Source: Girardinichthys multiradiatus (taxonomy: Eukaryota; Chordata; Actinopteri; Cyprinodontiformes; Goodeidae). From it: a DNA stretch of 64,000 bases. Below are positions 21,621-31,578 of the stretch, one piece after another (position 1 is the first letter of the stretch; each line of letters starts with the position of its first letter). The stretch spans positions 8,705,390 through 8,769,389 of the forward strand of contig NC_061816.1 of NCBI RefSeq assembly GCF_021462225.1, read 5' to 3'. The position numbers and the translations under genes are program-made. The notes beneath the pieces are model-generated. The model was not told the origin of the DNA and did not search any database. It was given only the letters and a program-made list of their open reading frames with translations.

Positions 21621-23006
21621 TCAACATTATTCTTTCAGTGAAGAACCTCTTGCCTCCATCCTGGGTCGTTGGAGTTCTTACTGGGAGATTCAGGACCAGG
21701 TCCGTCAAGCCCAAACCTTTGAACCCCGTCCAAGAAATGGTCCACTAAACCGCATGTATGTTCCGACTCCAGTCCAATCTCGTCTCGTTCACTGGGTGCA
21801 CACACCCAGGCATAAAGTCGTACCATAGCATAAATCCGCTAAACTTTCTGGTGGCCCTCAGTCAGCAAAGATGTAAAAGAGTTTGCCTCGGCCTGTTCGA
21901 TCTTGCTCAAAATAAGACCCACAACCGGCCACCTAGGGGGTTTTTCCAACTACTGGCCATCCGTAAGCGCCCCACCAGGGGACACTGTCACCGGGTTACC
22001 TCCCTCAAAAAGCTTCACTATCATCTTAATTATAGTCTACCAATTCTCAAAGGGTTGCCATCTCATTCTGCCAAGGAACCCACTTCTCTTGAGACTGCTC
22101 GTCCTCTAATCAAACATGTCTATCATCCTTGCGGACCTCCTTCGGATATTCTATCCAACAGTGGCCCCCCGTTTGTGTGTGGATAAGCTTCAGCGCAGCC
22201 CTGGGAGCAAGAGTGGCTCTCAGTTCTGGGTTTTATCCTCAAACCAATGTCCAACTAAGAGGAAGAACCAGAAACTGTGTGTGCTCTGTGTGTCCCTCTA
22301 CTTGGAGTTTGCAGGTACCATGGGAAGAATATTCCCATTACAGTCATGTCTCCTTTTCAAGGTTCCTTTGCATGTCAGCATCTGTTTTCCTCTCAGATGA
22401 ACAGGATATTTCAGTCAGTTCTGCTCAACACCATATCACCACACAATCAGCGTCCTCAACCGCACTGTTGAGCAGAACCTCCGCCTCGCTAATCGCAGGG
22501 GATCTCCAGCTTTGCAATATCACTGGTCTGAAGGTTTGGCTCTTAACTCGTGATATTCACTTCAAATCTACTTCCAGGAAACTCTCCCCTGAGTACATCA
22601 TCCCTTTAAGATGGAGACCGTCCTCAGTCATGTCGCTCTTCAACTCAAACCTCCTGCTAGCCTCAAGATTAATCCTGTGTTTCACATCTCTTTGGTATAA
22701 CCTGTGGTTAAAAGTCCTCTTTACCTGATGTCTGAACCCCCTCCACTCACCCAGGACATTGATGGCCATCCTGTTTTCTCGGCCCGCTGGATCCTTGATA
22801 TCCACGAAGGAGGCAGAGGTTTCTAGTAACTTGTGAACTGAGAGGGCTATGGTCTGGAGGAACGGTCCTGGATTCCCCATTCCTTAATTACTGACTCCTA
22901 ACTTATAAGGGACATTGAAGCTTCCTGTCCATCGGGTTCTTGCTCCAACTAAACTGTACTCTCCATCTCCAGATCCAGTAGAAGCAGACTGCCGAAGCTC
23001 CATAAC
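21621..23006 (+). pseudogene. Gypsy remnant, integrase-side part (unit 3)
   Basis: Continuation of the Gypsy remnant right of the hAT element. The spacer before integrase is better preserved here than in units 1 and 2: it reads as a long run containing 'PRNGPLNRMYVP' and 'HTPRHK' blocks (21601-21828). The integrase core, 'SPFQG' block and a chromodomain-like end follow, broken by shifts and a shortened segment near 22,350. It ends at the insertion site of the LTR element at 23007. Confidence 0.75.
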
Positions 23007-23571
23007 TGTTATGGTTTGCGAGATATAGGACCCCAGAATGCAGACGAGTAGGCAGCGTGATGGTAAGTGAAAAGGTTTAATAACAAAAACTCACTCACAA
23101 CAGGAGGCAGGAACAAAACAACAAACGGGCAGGCAAGACAGGCATGGCATGATCAAAAAAACAGGACTTGGTTTGAGAAATGTTTCTGCGACGACTAACT
23201 GAACAGCTGTGTATATATGGAGTGAAAACCAGGTGGAGCAAGGAGACAGATTAACTTTGAGCAGGTGAACCGAATAAACTTAATTGACAGACAGAACAAA
23301 ATGTGGCTGCGGCAAAAACAGAGACTATTGAACACAAACTAACAGAAACTAGAAAAAACATGAAGCAAAAGCATAACCAGATCCGAAAACCAAACTTGAC
23401 AAAACATGAACAAGATGACTAAACTAAAGCATGACCAGGAAAATAACAGAAGCATGATTCAAAATCTAAAAATAATAATAATAATAAACAAAAGAACGAG
23501 TCAAAACCTTAACTGTGAAAAACATAAGAAAAAACCAGAAACCAAAAACCAAACAACCCCAAATCATAACA
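23007..23571 (-). repeat. LTR of element A (3' LTR in element orientation)
   Basis: 565 bp, bounded by TG and CA. On the minus strand it carries a TATATATACAC box and a TTATTAAA-type poly(A) region near the R and U5 part. Very close to its partner at 25175-25738, which points to a fairly young insertion. Confidence 0.9.
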
Positions 23572-23928
23572 GAACCCCACCCTTAAGGGCGGATACCAGA
23601 CGCCCACAAGAGTCCAAACAAAAGACAACCCGGCCAGGGTGGGCGGTGGGGGCCTCGGTAGGAGGGCCAGAAACAAAAACAAAGTTCCGGCGGGCAACCA
23701 GGAGGTCGTCCCCAGCCGGCACAGAGTTCCGGCGGGCGACCGGACCTGCACTACAGAGTTCTGGGCGGTCGGCGGTGAAGCCGTGGAAACCTCCGACAAA
23801 GACGTGGAGGCCGAGAGAAGCGTAGAGACCGTGGCGGCCTGTGACGGGAAACTGTAGGTAGGTCAGGAGGCCAACCGAGCAGAGTAGAGGACCCCCCAGA
23901 AACTCTGTGGAACTACGGACGCGTGGAG

Positions 23929-24787
23929 CATGGCGAACCCTCAGAGGCTGAAGCAGAGCCTGGCGAACCCTCAGAGGCAGAAGTAGAGCCTGGCAAACCC
24001 TGAGAGGCAGAAGCAGAGCCTGGCGAACCCTCGTCTATGGGTTCAAAGGCCAGAACGAGGACAAACTGTTCCTTGAACCCCTCATGAACAGGGTTTGATG
24101 ACGCTTCCTCCTCGAACCCCTCGTCGCAGGGTCCAGAAGCCAGAACGAGGACCAGTTGCTCCTTGAACCCTTCAGGAACAGTGTCCGGTGGCGCTTCCTC
24201 CTCAAACCCCTCGTCGCAGGGTTCAGAAGCCAGAACGAGGACCAGTTCCTCACTGAACCCCTGCAGACTAGGAACAGGAGCTGAGGCATCACCGAGACAC
24301 TCAGAGGCGTGAGCAAGGGCTGAGGCGTCGCCGAGACCCTCAGTGGCGTGAGCAGGGGCTGAGGCGTCAGCCGGACCCTCAGTGGCGTGAGCAGAGGCTG
24401 AGGCGTCAGCCGGACCCTCAGTGACGTGAGCAGGAGCTGAGGCATCGCCGAGACCCTCAGTGGCGTGAGCAGGAGCTGAGGCGTTGCCGAGTCCCTCAGT
24501 GGCGTGAGCAGAGGCTGAGGCATCAGCCGGACCCTCAGAGACGTGAGCCGGAGCGTCCCTCTTACGACGTCCTCTGCGACGTGTGGAGGGGGTTGAGGCT
24601 GACAGGCGTCATCCCAGGTTGTGGTGTGTCTGGCCTGGAGTCAGGCTGTGGTGTGTCTGGCCTGGAGTCAGGCTGTGATGTGTCTGGCCTGGAGTTAGGC
24701 TGTGGTGTATCAGGCTGTGGGGTGTCTGGCCTGGAGTCAGGCTGTGGTGTGTCAGGCTGTGGACCTGGCTGTGGACCTGGCGTGGGC
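23929..24787 (-). repeat. Chain of four minisatellites inside LTR element A
   Basis: Four neighbouring arrays: period 30 bp (about 23929-24030, 3.4 copies), period 90 bp (24041-24265, copies starting 24041, 24131 and 24221), period 39 bp (24283-24555, seven copies) and period about 27 bp with shortened copies (24621-24787). All periods are multiples of three. On the minus strand 24035-24523 stays open as PLLTPLRVSATPQ-type repeats. I infer a repetitive protein tract in the element's coding region. Confidence 0.85.
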
Positions 24788-25172
24788 TGCTCAGCAGCAG
24801 TAGCAGCTCTGTGGACCTGACGTGGGCTGTGCCGGACGAAGATGCGGGCTTACTTGCCCCAGCCCTCAGGTTGGCTGGCAGGGAAACCACCTCCTCGGCA
24901 GCCGAACCACAGGAAGGCGCTCCGCGCCGACATCTCTTACGGCGGGAGGAGGCCGAAGACTTCACTGCCGGACCAGAGTGCGCAGCCAGGGGAGCAGGCG
25001 GAGAACGGCGCTGAACCGCCTCACACTCCATCTGCTCCAGCAGCAGTGGAGAGGGTAGAACCTCCAGGTCGGTCGGCAGATTCCTCATCGCCTCCTCCTT
25101 CTGCCGTTCAACCCAGCGATCCAAGGCGTCTGCCTTCTGTTTCTCCGCGGGGTCCATGGTTGGCGGAAACAT
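24609..25172 (-). CDS. Gag-like leader protein of LTR element A (hypothetical)
   Basis: Starts at the first ATG inside the 5' LTR border on the minus strand (25172-25170, MFPPTMDPAEK), in the place where Gypsy elements of fish start Gag. The first 60 residues are charged and likely helical. Then comes a block shared with element B (AAHSGPAVKSS followed by a basic RRKRCRRGAPSC stretch), then low-complexity repeats of SLTPGQTHH type. No zinc knuckle or protease is seen. I do not recognise a named family; the position and sharing between two elements support a real element protein. Confidence 0.55.
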   Translation of the reverse strand: MFPPTMDPAEKQKADALDRWVERQKEEAMRNLPTDLEVLPSPLLLEQMECEAVQRRSPPAPLAAHSGPAVKSSASSRRKRCRRGAPSCGSAAEEVVSLPANLRAGASKPASSSGTAHVRSTELLLLLSSPRQVHSQVHSLTHHSLTPGQTPHSLIHHSLTPGQTHHSLTPGQTHHSLTPGQTHHNLG

Positions 25173-25174
25173 TC

Positions 25175-25738
25175 TGTTATGGTTTCCAAGATATAGGACC
25201 CCAGAATGCAGATGAGCAGGCAGCATGATGGTAAGTGAAAAGGATTAATAACAAAAACTCACTCACAACAGGAGGCAGGAACAAAACAACAAATGTGCAG
25301 GCAAGACAGGCATGGCATGATCAAAAAAACAAGATTTGGTTTGAGGAATGTTTCCGTGACGACTAACTGAACAGGTGAGTATATATGACGTGAAAACCAG
25401 GTGGAGCAAGGAGACAGATTAACTTGGACAGGTGAACCGAATAAACTTAATTGACAGACAGAACAAAACGTGGCTGTGGCAAAAACAGAGACTCTTGAAC
25501 ACAAACTAACAGAAACTAGAAAAAACATGAAGCAAAAGCATAACCAGATCCGAAAACCAAACTTGACAAAACATGAACAAGATGACTAAACTAAAGCATG
25601 ACCAGGAAAATAACAGAAGCATGATTCAAAATCTAAGAAGAATAATAATAATAAACAAAAGAACGAGTCAAAACCTTAACTGTGAAAAAAATAAGAAAAA
25701 ACCAGAAACCAAAAACCAAACAACCCCAAATCATAACA
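25175..25738 (-). repeat. LTR of element A (5' LTR in element orientation)
   Basis: 564-bp partner of 23007-23571, differing at a modest number of bases. On the minus strand transcription would start within this LTR and run toward lower coordinates. Confidence 0.9.
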
Positions 25739-25743
25739 ATAAC

Positions 25744-26340
25744 AGATTCATTGACTTTGTCATCTATTGATAATAAAAACTTTCCTTTTACATACTCCTT
25801 TTACATTGGATCCTTGACTGCATGTGGATCAGAAAAATATCTGGATCCATGTCGGAATCAAATAATGTAGAAACAAAAAGCAAGAAAGTGACACTTAGTA
25901 ACCACAGGGAGAAACAATATTGCAGCAGAAGAGCAATGCAATCATAATAATCAGCAATAACAAGCAAACTGTAAGCAATCTGTTTTGATGCTTTAAATGT
26001 GTGTTATAACCATCAAAAGGTGTGCCGCTCCCGACACATTTCCATGTGGCCAGCCTTGGGTTATTTAGTGGTATGTTTCAGGTCACTGTCTTGTTGTAGG
26101 GTCCAGTTCTGCATCAGCCTGATTTTTTTTTTTGTTTTTTAAGATTGTCTTACGTTTTTTTCAGAAACCCTCAAATAAATTCTATGATGGTGAGTTGGAC
26201 AGGTCCTGATGCAGCACATCATTCTCAAACCAAGAAAAGATGAACAGTACATTGTACCAGGAGTGAAAGTCTTGCTCTACATCAGTGGGATTAAAAATGG
26301 AGATGCTGAGGCCACCGGGGGGACTGAAACTGGTCGGTAA
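25744..26340. other. End of Gypsy remnant and Tc1-like antisense fragment (unit 3)
   Basis: Homologous to 3293-4105 of unit 1 but shorter, because the segment matching about 3791-4001 is missing at 26238. No gene seen. Confidence 0.6.
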
Positions 26341-27480
26341 TGGGGCCAGCAACTGGGGGTGTTTCAAGCACCAGATTGAGCTGTGCACTGCTGTCTTGGG
26401 ACTGGACTCAAAATCCGACACCAGGAAAATAGCGTTGGTCCTCACAGTAGCTGGCCCCATTTAATGAACCAAGCATCACTGCAGTTAATAATAACGCAAA
26501 AATTGTGGTCAACAAAAACACGTTGAAAAGAAATATGACAAAAGGCAAACGCAAATGATGTGAAATACGTCTGCAAACAACATGGTGTCAAGCTAGGTGA
26601 GGTTGTTAAAGGACCAAAGTGCAGGCGAGCGAGAGAGAGAGAGAGAGCGAGCAGCATGTGAGTAGACAAAAATGTATTTAATTAAAGAAAAAGGTAAACT
26701 TACAAACATAGGAAGGACATGGAAAAATACAGGCAGGTCTCAGGACATGGAGCGGTGAGTAGTAAGGGTAGTATGCAGAGTAGTTTTTAGGAGGAACCAG
26801 TGGAAAGCAATGACAACAAGAGAGTATAAATACTGAGGAAGGGTGGAGAATTAACCAAAGGAGCTAATAAGAAGGGAATTAGAAGCAGCTAGTGCAGAGA
26901 GGTAGCAGAAAGCATCTAAGTGTGGCTGGCGACAAAGGAGCAGGGACCTAAAAGGTTAGCGACAAAAGAGCTAGGAGGCCAGCGATTGTTGAGAAGGAGA
27001 ATGGGACAACGGCGATAACAACAGAGGTCTGGAGACTGGCTATGGAGAAAATGCATGCAGAACCCAACCTGGTGACAGGCTACGGCAGCGGTGCATGTGC
27101 CTGAGAGGTTGGCAAGGAAAAAAGTCTGGAGGCCAACTGAGAAGTGTGGAGGACCCTCGGAGAACCCTGTCTGGAGGTTGGCCAAAAAGTGTAGAGGGCC
27201 CTTGGAGAACCCTGTCTAGAGGTTGGCCACAAAGCGTAGAGGACCGTTGGAAAACCTGTCTGGCGGTTAGCCACAAAGAATAGAGGACCCTCTGGGAACC
27301 CTGTCTGGCGGTCGGCAAGGCCCTAACGAGCACTGTGGAAACCGCCAGAACCCTCGGCAGCACCTCGGGGAGCACCAGTTGATCCCTCGACGAGGCTCTG
27401 GAACTGGTATTGGGAGTCCAGATGATCTGCGCTGGAGCCCAGATGATCTGCATAGGAGCCCAGAAGTTCTACGTTGGGGT
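26341..27480 (-). other. Unit-3-specific 1.1-kb segment, retroelement-like
   Basis: Absent from units 1 and 2, which join directly across it. It starts with unrecognised sequence, then from about 26583 an LTR-like stretch beginning TGTCAAGCTAGG with a (GA) run at about 26630-26650, and then at 27124-27320 a second minisatellite of period about 45 bp. On the minus strand open frames run through the minisatellites into 27492-27716. I infer the leader and Gag-like part of an old minus-strand retroelement, deleted from units 1 and 2. Confidence 0.5.
27124..27320 (-). repeat. Second minisatellite, period 44-45 bp, about 4 copies (unit 3 only)
   Basis: Copies start at 27151, 27196, 27241 and 27285, with a partial copy before. 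Each keeps 'gaaccctgtctggaggttgg'. On the minus strand it reads as SRQGSPRALYTFWPT-type 15-residue repeats until one copy loses a base. Confidence 0.85.
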
Positions 27481-27491
27481 TGTTGTGGAGG

Positions 27492-27733
27492 GTCAGGAGA
27501 ACGAGGCGGATCCACCTGGACGCCTTCACCAAGGAGGTTAGGAAAATGAGACGGGTCCATCTGGGCGCCTTCGTCGAGGAGGGGAGGAACAAGAGGCGGG
27601 TCCACCTGGATGCCTTCGTCAAGGAGGTCAGGATAATGAGGTGGGTCCACCTGGACACCTTCGTTGAGAAGGTCAGGAACACGAGGCAGGTCCACTTGGA
27701 CACCCTCGTCATGGAGGTCAGGAGCGTGGGATG
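27492..27733. repeat. 45-bp minisatellite, about 5.4 copies (unit 3)
   Basis: Copies start at 27492, 27537, 27582, 27627 and 27672, with a partial sixth. Same family as 4146-4430 and 12386-12583, with one copy fewer than unit 1 and one more than unit 2. Confidence 0.9.
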
Positions 27734-27888
27734 GTAATGCTGAGTGGGTTCACCTAGACACCCTAGTCCTGGAGACCAGGAACATGAGGTGGATCAATGC
27801 GGTGTGGCATGAAGGGGATCCGCCTATGGTCCTGCTGAGTTGCGATGGAAGCCCAGGTTGCTTTGATAGTAGCCTTCAGGTCATCTGC

Positions 27889-28245
27889 TGTTATGATTTG
27901 GAGTTGTCTCCTTGGATTTGCGTTCTGTTCAAGCCATGTTTTGCTCCTGTCAGGTTGTGTTTTCAGTTAATCAACTTTATTCGGTTCACCTGCACCTAGT
28001 TAATCTGTCTTGCTTCACCTGGTTCACAATCCATTTATACACACCTGTTCTGTTTACACATTGTGGAAACATTTCTCATATCATGCCTTGTCTTTTGACC
28101 ATGCCATGCCTGTCTCGCCTGCCCGTTTGTTGTTTTGTTCCTGCCTCCTGCTGTGAGTGAGTTTTTGTTATTAAACATTTTTCACTTACCATCACGCTGC
28201 CTGCTCCTCTGCATTCTGGGGTCCTATATCTCGTAAGCCATAACA
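27889..28245 (+). repeat. 5' LTR of element B
   Basis: 357 bp, bounded by TG and CA. The right two-thirds match the LTR of element A on the opposite strand; it contains a 'ttatacacacc' TATA-like box and a TTATTAAAC poly(A)-type region. Confidence 0.88.
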
Positions 28246-28247
28246 GA

Positions 28248-29141
28248 ATGTTTCCGCCAACAATGGACCTCACGGATGAGCATCAGGCTAGCTCCATGGA
28301 CCTCTTTACTTTCCTGTCTCGGGAGGCGGAGAAGTCGTTGTGCCGTTCTGCAGGGCTGTCAGTGCCGCAGTCGGCTTATGATGGATCCAGGTTGGCGATT
28401 CCATGTCCGGGGACAGGTCCCCTTCGTCACCGTTCTTCGCCTGCTTCCCTGGCTGTGCACTCTGGTCCGGCAGTGAAGTCCTCGCCCTCCTTCCGCCGCA
28501 AGAAACGTCGGCGCGGAGCACCTTCCTGTTCGCCTGGCAAGGAGGTGGTTTCCCTGCCAGCTGACGTGAGGGCTGCAGTAAGTAAGCCCGCATCTTCATC
28601 TGCCACAGCATTGTCTCCCAGGCTCGCTGCAGCTAGTAGTCCCGTATCCTCGCCTGCCACAGCACTGTCTGCCAGGCTCGCTGCAGCTCCGTCTTCGCTC
28701 GCTCCAGCCCATAGCACTGAGTCTTTGGCTGATGAAAAGGAGGAGCGGCTAAGGTTCTACGCACGCCAAATAAAGAGTTTCAGGAAGACCACCCTCATGT
28801 ATTCCTGTCCTGAGCGAATGGACAGAATCAGGCAGATGGAGAGGGATTATGAGACTGCAGTAAGGCAGTTTTACTGCCGCCAACCTTTGCCCACGCCATG
28901 TCAGCAGGACAATGCTGCAGCTCAGTCCACGTCATGTTTACAGAGCGGTGCTGCAGCTCAGCCCACGTCATGTCTCCAGAACGGTGGTGCTGCTGCAGAG
29001 CAGCCCACGTCAGGTTTTCTGACGATTTGGGGTCAGATGATTTGGGGTTGTCTCCTTGGATTTGCGTTCTGTTCAAGCCATGTTTTGCTCCTGTCAGGTT
29101 GTTTTCAGTTAATCAACTTTATTCGGTTCACCTGCACCTAG
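28248..29141 (+). CDS. Gag-like leader protein of LTR element B (hypothetical, about 297 residues)
   Basis: Starts three bases after the 5' LTR with MFPPTMDL, the same start as the protein of element A. Residues about 65-95 share the LAVHSGPAVKSS and basic RRKKRRRGAPSC blocks with element A. They are followed by Ala-Ser-rich repeats, a charged, likely coiled-coil stretch (about 160-215, with 'EERLRFYARQIKSFRK'), and repeats of AAQSTSCLQ type. The frame then runs into the 3' LTR and ends there, so the natural end is lost by the internal deletion. Function unknown; it should be an RNA-binding or particle protein if it acts as a Gag. Confidence 0.55.
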   Translation: MFPPTMDLTDEHQASSMDLFTFLSREAEKSLCRSAGLSVPQSAYDGSRLAIPCPGTGPLRHRSSPASLAVHSGPAVKSSPSFRRKKRRRGAPSCSPGKEVVSLPADVRAAVSKPASSSATALSPRLAAASSPVSSPATALSARLAAAPSSLAPAHSTESLADEKEERLRFYARQIKSFRKTTLMYSCPERMDRIRQMERDYETAVRQFYCRQPLPTPCQQDNAAAQSTSCLQSGAAAQPTSCLQNGGAAAEQPTSGFLTIWGQMIWGCLLGFAFCSSHVLLLSGCFQLINFIRFTCT

Positions 29142-29343
29142 TTAATCTGTCTTGCTTCACCTGGTTCACACTCCATTTATACACACCTGTTCTGTTTACA
29201 CAAGGCGGAAACATTTCTCATATCATGCCTTGTTTTTTGACCATGCCATGCCTGTCTCGCCTGCTGTGAGTGAGTTTTTGTTATTAAACCTTTTTCACTT
29301 ACCATCACGCTGCCTGCTCGTCTGCATTCTGGGGTCCTATATC
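29038..29343 (+). repeat. 3' LTR of element B, truncated at both ends
   Basis: Matches 27893-28231 with a short deletion, but lacks the first few bases and the last 14 bases ending in CATAACA. No polypurine tract precedes it. Confidence 0.8.
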
Positions 29344-30591
29344 ATCTGCATTATTGGGCCTGGTGTCTTTCAGCTTCCTCTTGAAAATACTCCATATATT
29401 CTATATGAGGCTCAGGTCAGGCCAGTTTGGTGGCCAATCAAGCACAGTAACACCATGGTCATTGGACCAGCTTTTGGTACAACTGGCATTGTGGGCTGGT
29501 ACAAGGCCTGATAGCAGAAGGAAGCATCAAGTGGTCAAAAATGTCATGCTTAGATAGCTGCATTGACTGTGGACCTCAAAAAACCCAGTAAACCAACACC
29601 AGCAGAAAACCTGGCAAATCATAACTGACTCAGGAAACATCGCACTGGACATCAAGCATCATGAATTCTGTGCCTCTCCACTCTTCCTCTGGACTCAGGG
29701 ATCTCGACTTTTAAAATGAAATGCAAACTTTACTTTCATCTGAGAAGAGAACTTGGACAACTGAGCATCAGTCCAGTTCTTTTTCTCCTTATGCCAGGTA
29801 AGACACTTGTAGCCCATGTCTAGGATTTGTCTGTGTAGTGGTTCTCAATTAGCTGACTCCAGCCTCAGTCCTCATTACTTCTATTTTGCTTGACAATCCT
29901 CTGAAGGCTGCGGGTATCCCTGTTCCTGGTGCACGTTTTTCCTAACACACTTTTTCCTTCTAATGAACGTTCTATGAATATGCTTGGACACAGCAGCCTG
30001 TGAACAACTGTTTCAGCAATGACCGGTCCTCCACAAGGAGGGTAAGCCAACAATGACTGTCTCCTGGATATCTGTCAAGTCAGTCTTCCCCATGATTGTC
30101 TATCCTACTGATCCAGACTGAGAGACCACTTAGGGGCTTTGCAACCTTTGCAGACATTTAGAATTCATTAGTTGATTAGGGTGGGACACCATGAGCTTCC
30201 AATATTAAACTTATTTACAATATTCGGACTTCATGAGACACTGAATATATAAGTCATAATCAACAAAATTGCAAACATAATGGCTTGAAATGTTTCACTC
30301 TACCTGTAATGAATCTATATATGGACTTTTACTTTCTGAAATGAGGGTCAAAAAATATTGAAATTTTTCATAAGAGATGTAGCTACAAAACAAATATCTG
30401 CTAATATTCAAAACCCATAATTGAACATGTGTGAATGGATCTAAAGCAAACTAAATCCAATCTCAAACAGGGTGAAAGTGTGAAGAAAGGTTGCATCAGT
30501 CTTCAGGTTAGTTGTCAGACAGAAGGGCGTATTTTAAGGAAGATAAATAAGGCATCTTAATGAAGGGTCATGTCTCGTCTTCACCTCCCTG

Positions 30592-31578
30592 ATGGACGGC
30601 AGTAAGAACTCCTCTCTGTGCTTTCCTAACCATAACTCCTCCTGCAGGAGGCTGCTGCTGCCCCTCTCTGAGACCGTTCTGTTTCACACATTGCTGACTC
30701 TCATCTCCCTGCTCACTGTAATGCTCAACCTGCTCGTCATCATCTCCATCTCCCACTTCAGGCAGCTGCACAACCCAACCAACTCCCTGCTCCTGTCTCT
30801 GGCTGTGTCTGACCTGGCGGTGGGGCTGCTGGTGATGCCCATCGAGGGGCTGCGGTACTTGGAGACATGCTGGCTGCTGGGGAGCCTGATGTGTGCTCTG
30901 ACTCCTTATGTCTTTTACTGTCTGATCACTGCCTCCTTGGGCCACATGGTGCTTATATCTGTAGATCGCTATGTGGCCATCTGTGACCCACTCCTTTACC
31001 CCACTAGGATCACAATGATTAATGTGAAGATCTGTGTTTCTCTCTGTTGGGTCTGTTCGCTGCTCTACAACGGATTGATCCTGATGGGACACTTAGGCCA
31101 GCCAGATAGGTTCAGCACCTGTCACGGGGAGTGTGTTGTAGTTATCAGCCGTGCTTTAGGAACTGTTGATCTCTTTTTCACCTTCATAGCACCATGTACT
31201 GTGATGGTTTATCTTTATTTCAGAGTGCTTCTGGCTGCTCTCTCCCAGGTGCGTCTCATCCGTTCACAGACAGCGGCTACAGCTGTAAAATCAGCTCAAG
31301 CTGTAACAAGATCTGAGTGGAAGGCAGCCAGGAGCCTCGCCATTGTAATTGCTGTGTTTATAATGTGTTATTTTCCTTTTTTTTATCCTTCCTTGGAGGG
31401 AAAGGACACATCCAGCAGCTTGTCCTACTTTTCTGCTCTGACTTGGATTATGTTGCTGAACTCTTGCATGAATCCTATCATTTATGTTTTGTTCTACCCC
31501 TGGTTCAGAAAAGCTATCAAACTTATCCTAACCCTAAAAATACAGCAGCCTGACTCCTGCGACATGAAGATGATGTAG
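30592..31578 (+). CDS. taar: Trace amine-associated receptor, copy 3 (class A GPCR, intact, more divergent)
   Basis: Intact 328-residue, single-exon TAAR with the same key features: NSS glycosylation site, Cys3.25 at 101, Phe at 3.32, DRY at 125-127, Asp193 at 5.42 and the NPIIY-centred TAAR fingerprint. It is nearly identical to copies 1 and 2 over the first helices, but has clustered changes in helix 3 (FYCLITASLG), helix 5 (ISRALG, then FFTFIAP and VYLYF) and helices 6-7 (CYFPFF, SSSLSYFSALTWIMLLNSCMN). These surround the expected binding pocket, so its ligand range may differ. The C-terminal tail is again identical to copy 2. Expected role: olfactory amine receptor. Confidence 0.95.
   Translation: MDGSKNSSLCFPNHNSSCRRLLLPLSETVLFHTLLTLISLLTVMLNLLVIISISHFRQLHNPTNSLLLSLAVSDLAVGLLVMPIEGLRYLETCWLLGSLMCALTPYVFYCLITASLGHMVLISVDRYVAICDPLLYPTRITMINVKICVSLCWVCSLLYNGLILMGHLGQPDRFSTCHGECVVVISRALGTVDLFFTFIAPCTVMVYLYFRVLLAALSQVRLIRSQTAATAVKSAQAVTRSEWKAARSLAIVIAVFIMCYFPFFYPSLEGKDTSSSLSYFSALTWIMLLNSCMNPIIYVLFYPWFRKAIKLILTLKIQQPDSCDMKMM

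Larger units (their letters stand above)
23007..25738 (-). mobile_element. Non-autonomous LTR retrotransposon A (minus strand), 2.7 kb
   Basis: Two direct terminal repeats of about 565 bp (23007-23571 and 25175-25738) begin TGTTATGG and end CATAACA. They are flanked by a 5-bp target duplication ATAAC (23002-23006 and 25739-25743), where unit 1 has the empty site ATTAC. On the minus strand a purine-rich tract lies just before the LTR that ends the element (at about 23572-23590), and a Gag-like frame starts just inside the other LTR. No RT, RNase H or integrase is present, so it must borrow these. The interior is a chain of minisatellites with periods 30, 90, 39 and 27 bp. It is inserted in the Gypsy remnant of unit 3. 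Confidence 0.9.
27889..29343 (+). mobile_element. Non-autonomous LTR retrotransposon B (plus strand), 1.45 kb
   Basis: Related to element A but on the other strand. The left LTR 27889-28245 (TGTTATGA to CATAACA) is followed by a Gag-like frame, then a second LTR copy 29038-29343 that lacks its first and last bases. The sequence tcatctgc stands at both outer borders (27881-27888 and 29342-29349), consistent with a target duplication or end slippage; units 1 and 2 have one copy. The LTR is about 200 bp shorter than in element A, mainly in U3. It is inserted in the Tc1-like remnant of unit 3 only. Confidence 0.88.
27840..30380 (-). mobile_element. Degenerate Tc1-like DNA transposon (unit 3), split by LTR element B
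   Basis: The same minus-strand Tc1-like remnant as in units 1 and 2, in two parts: 27840-27888 and 29344-30380. LTR element B is inserted between them. The helix-turn-helix fragment is at 29865-30053 on the minus strand. Confidence 0.85.

Noticed and set aside
23406..23857. Open frames on the plus strand in the left LTR of element A
   Set aside because: Lys- and Asn-rich frames in an A-rich LTR on the antisense side of the element; no similarity to any protein.
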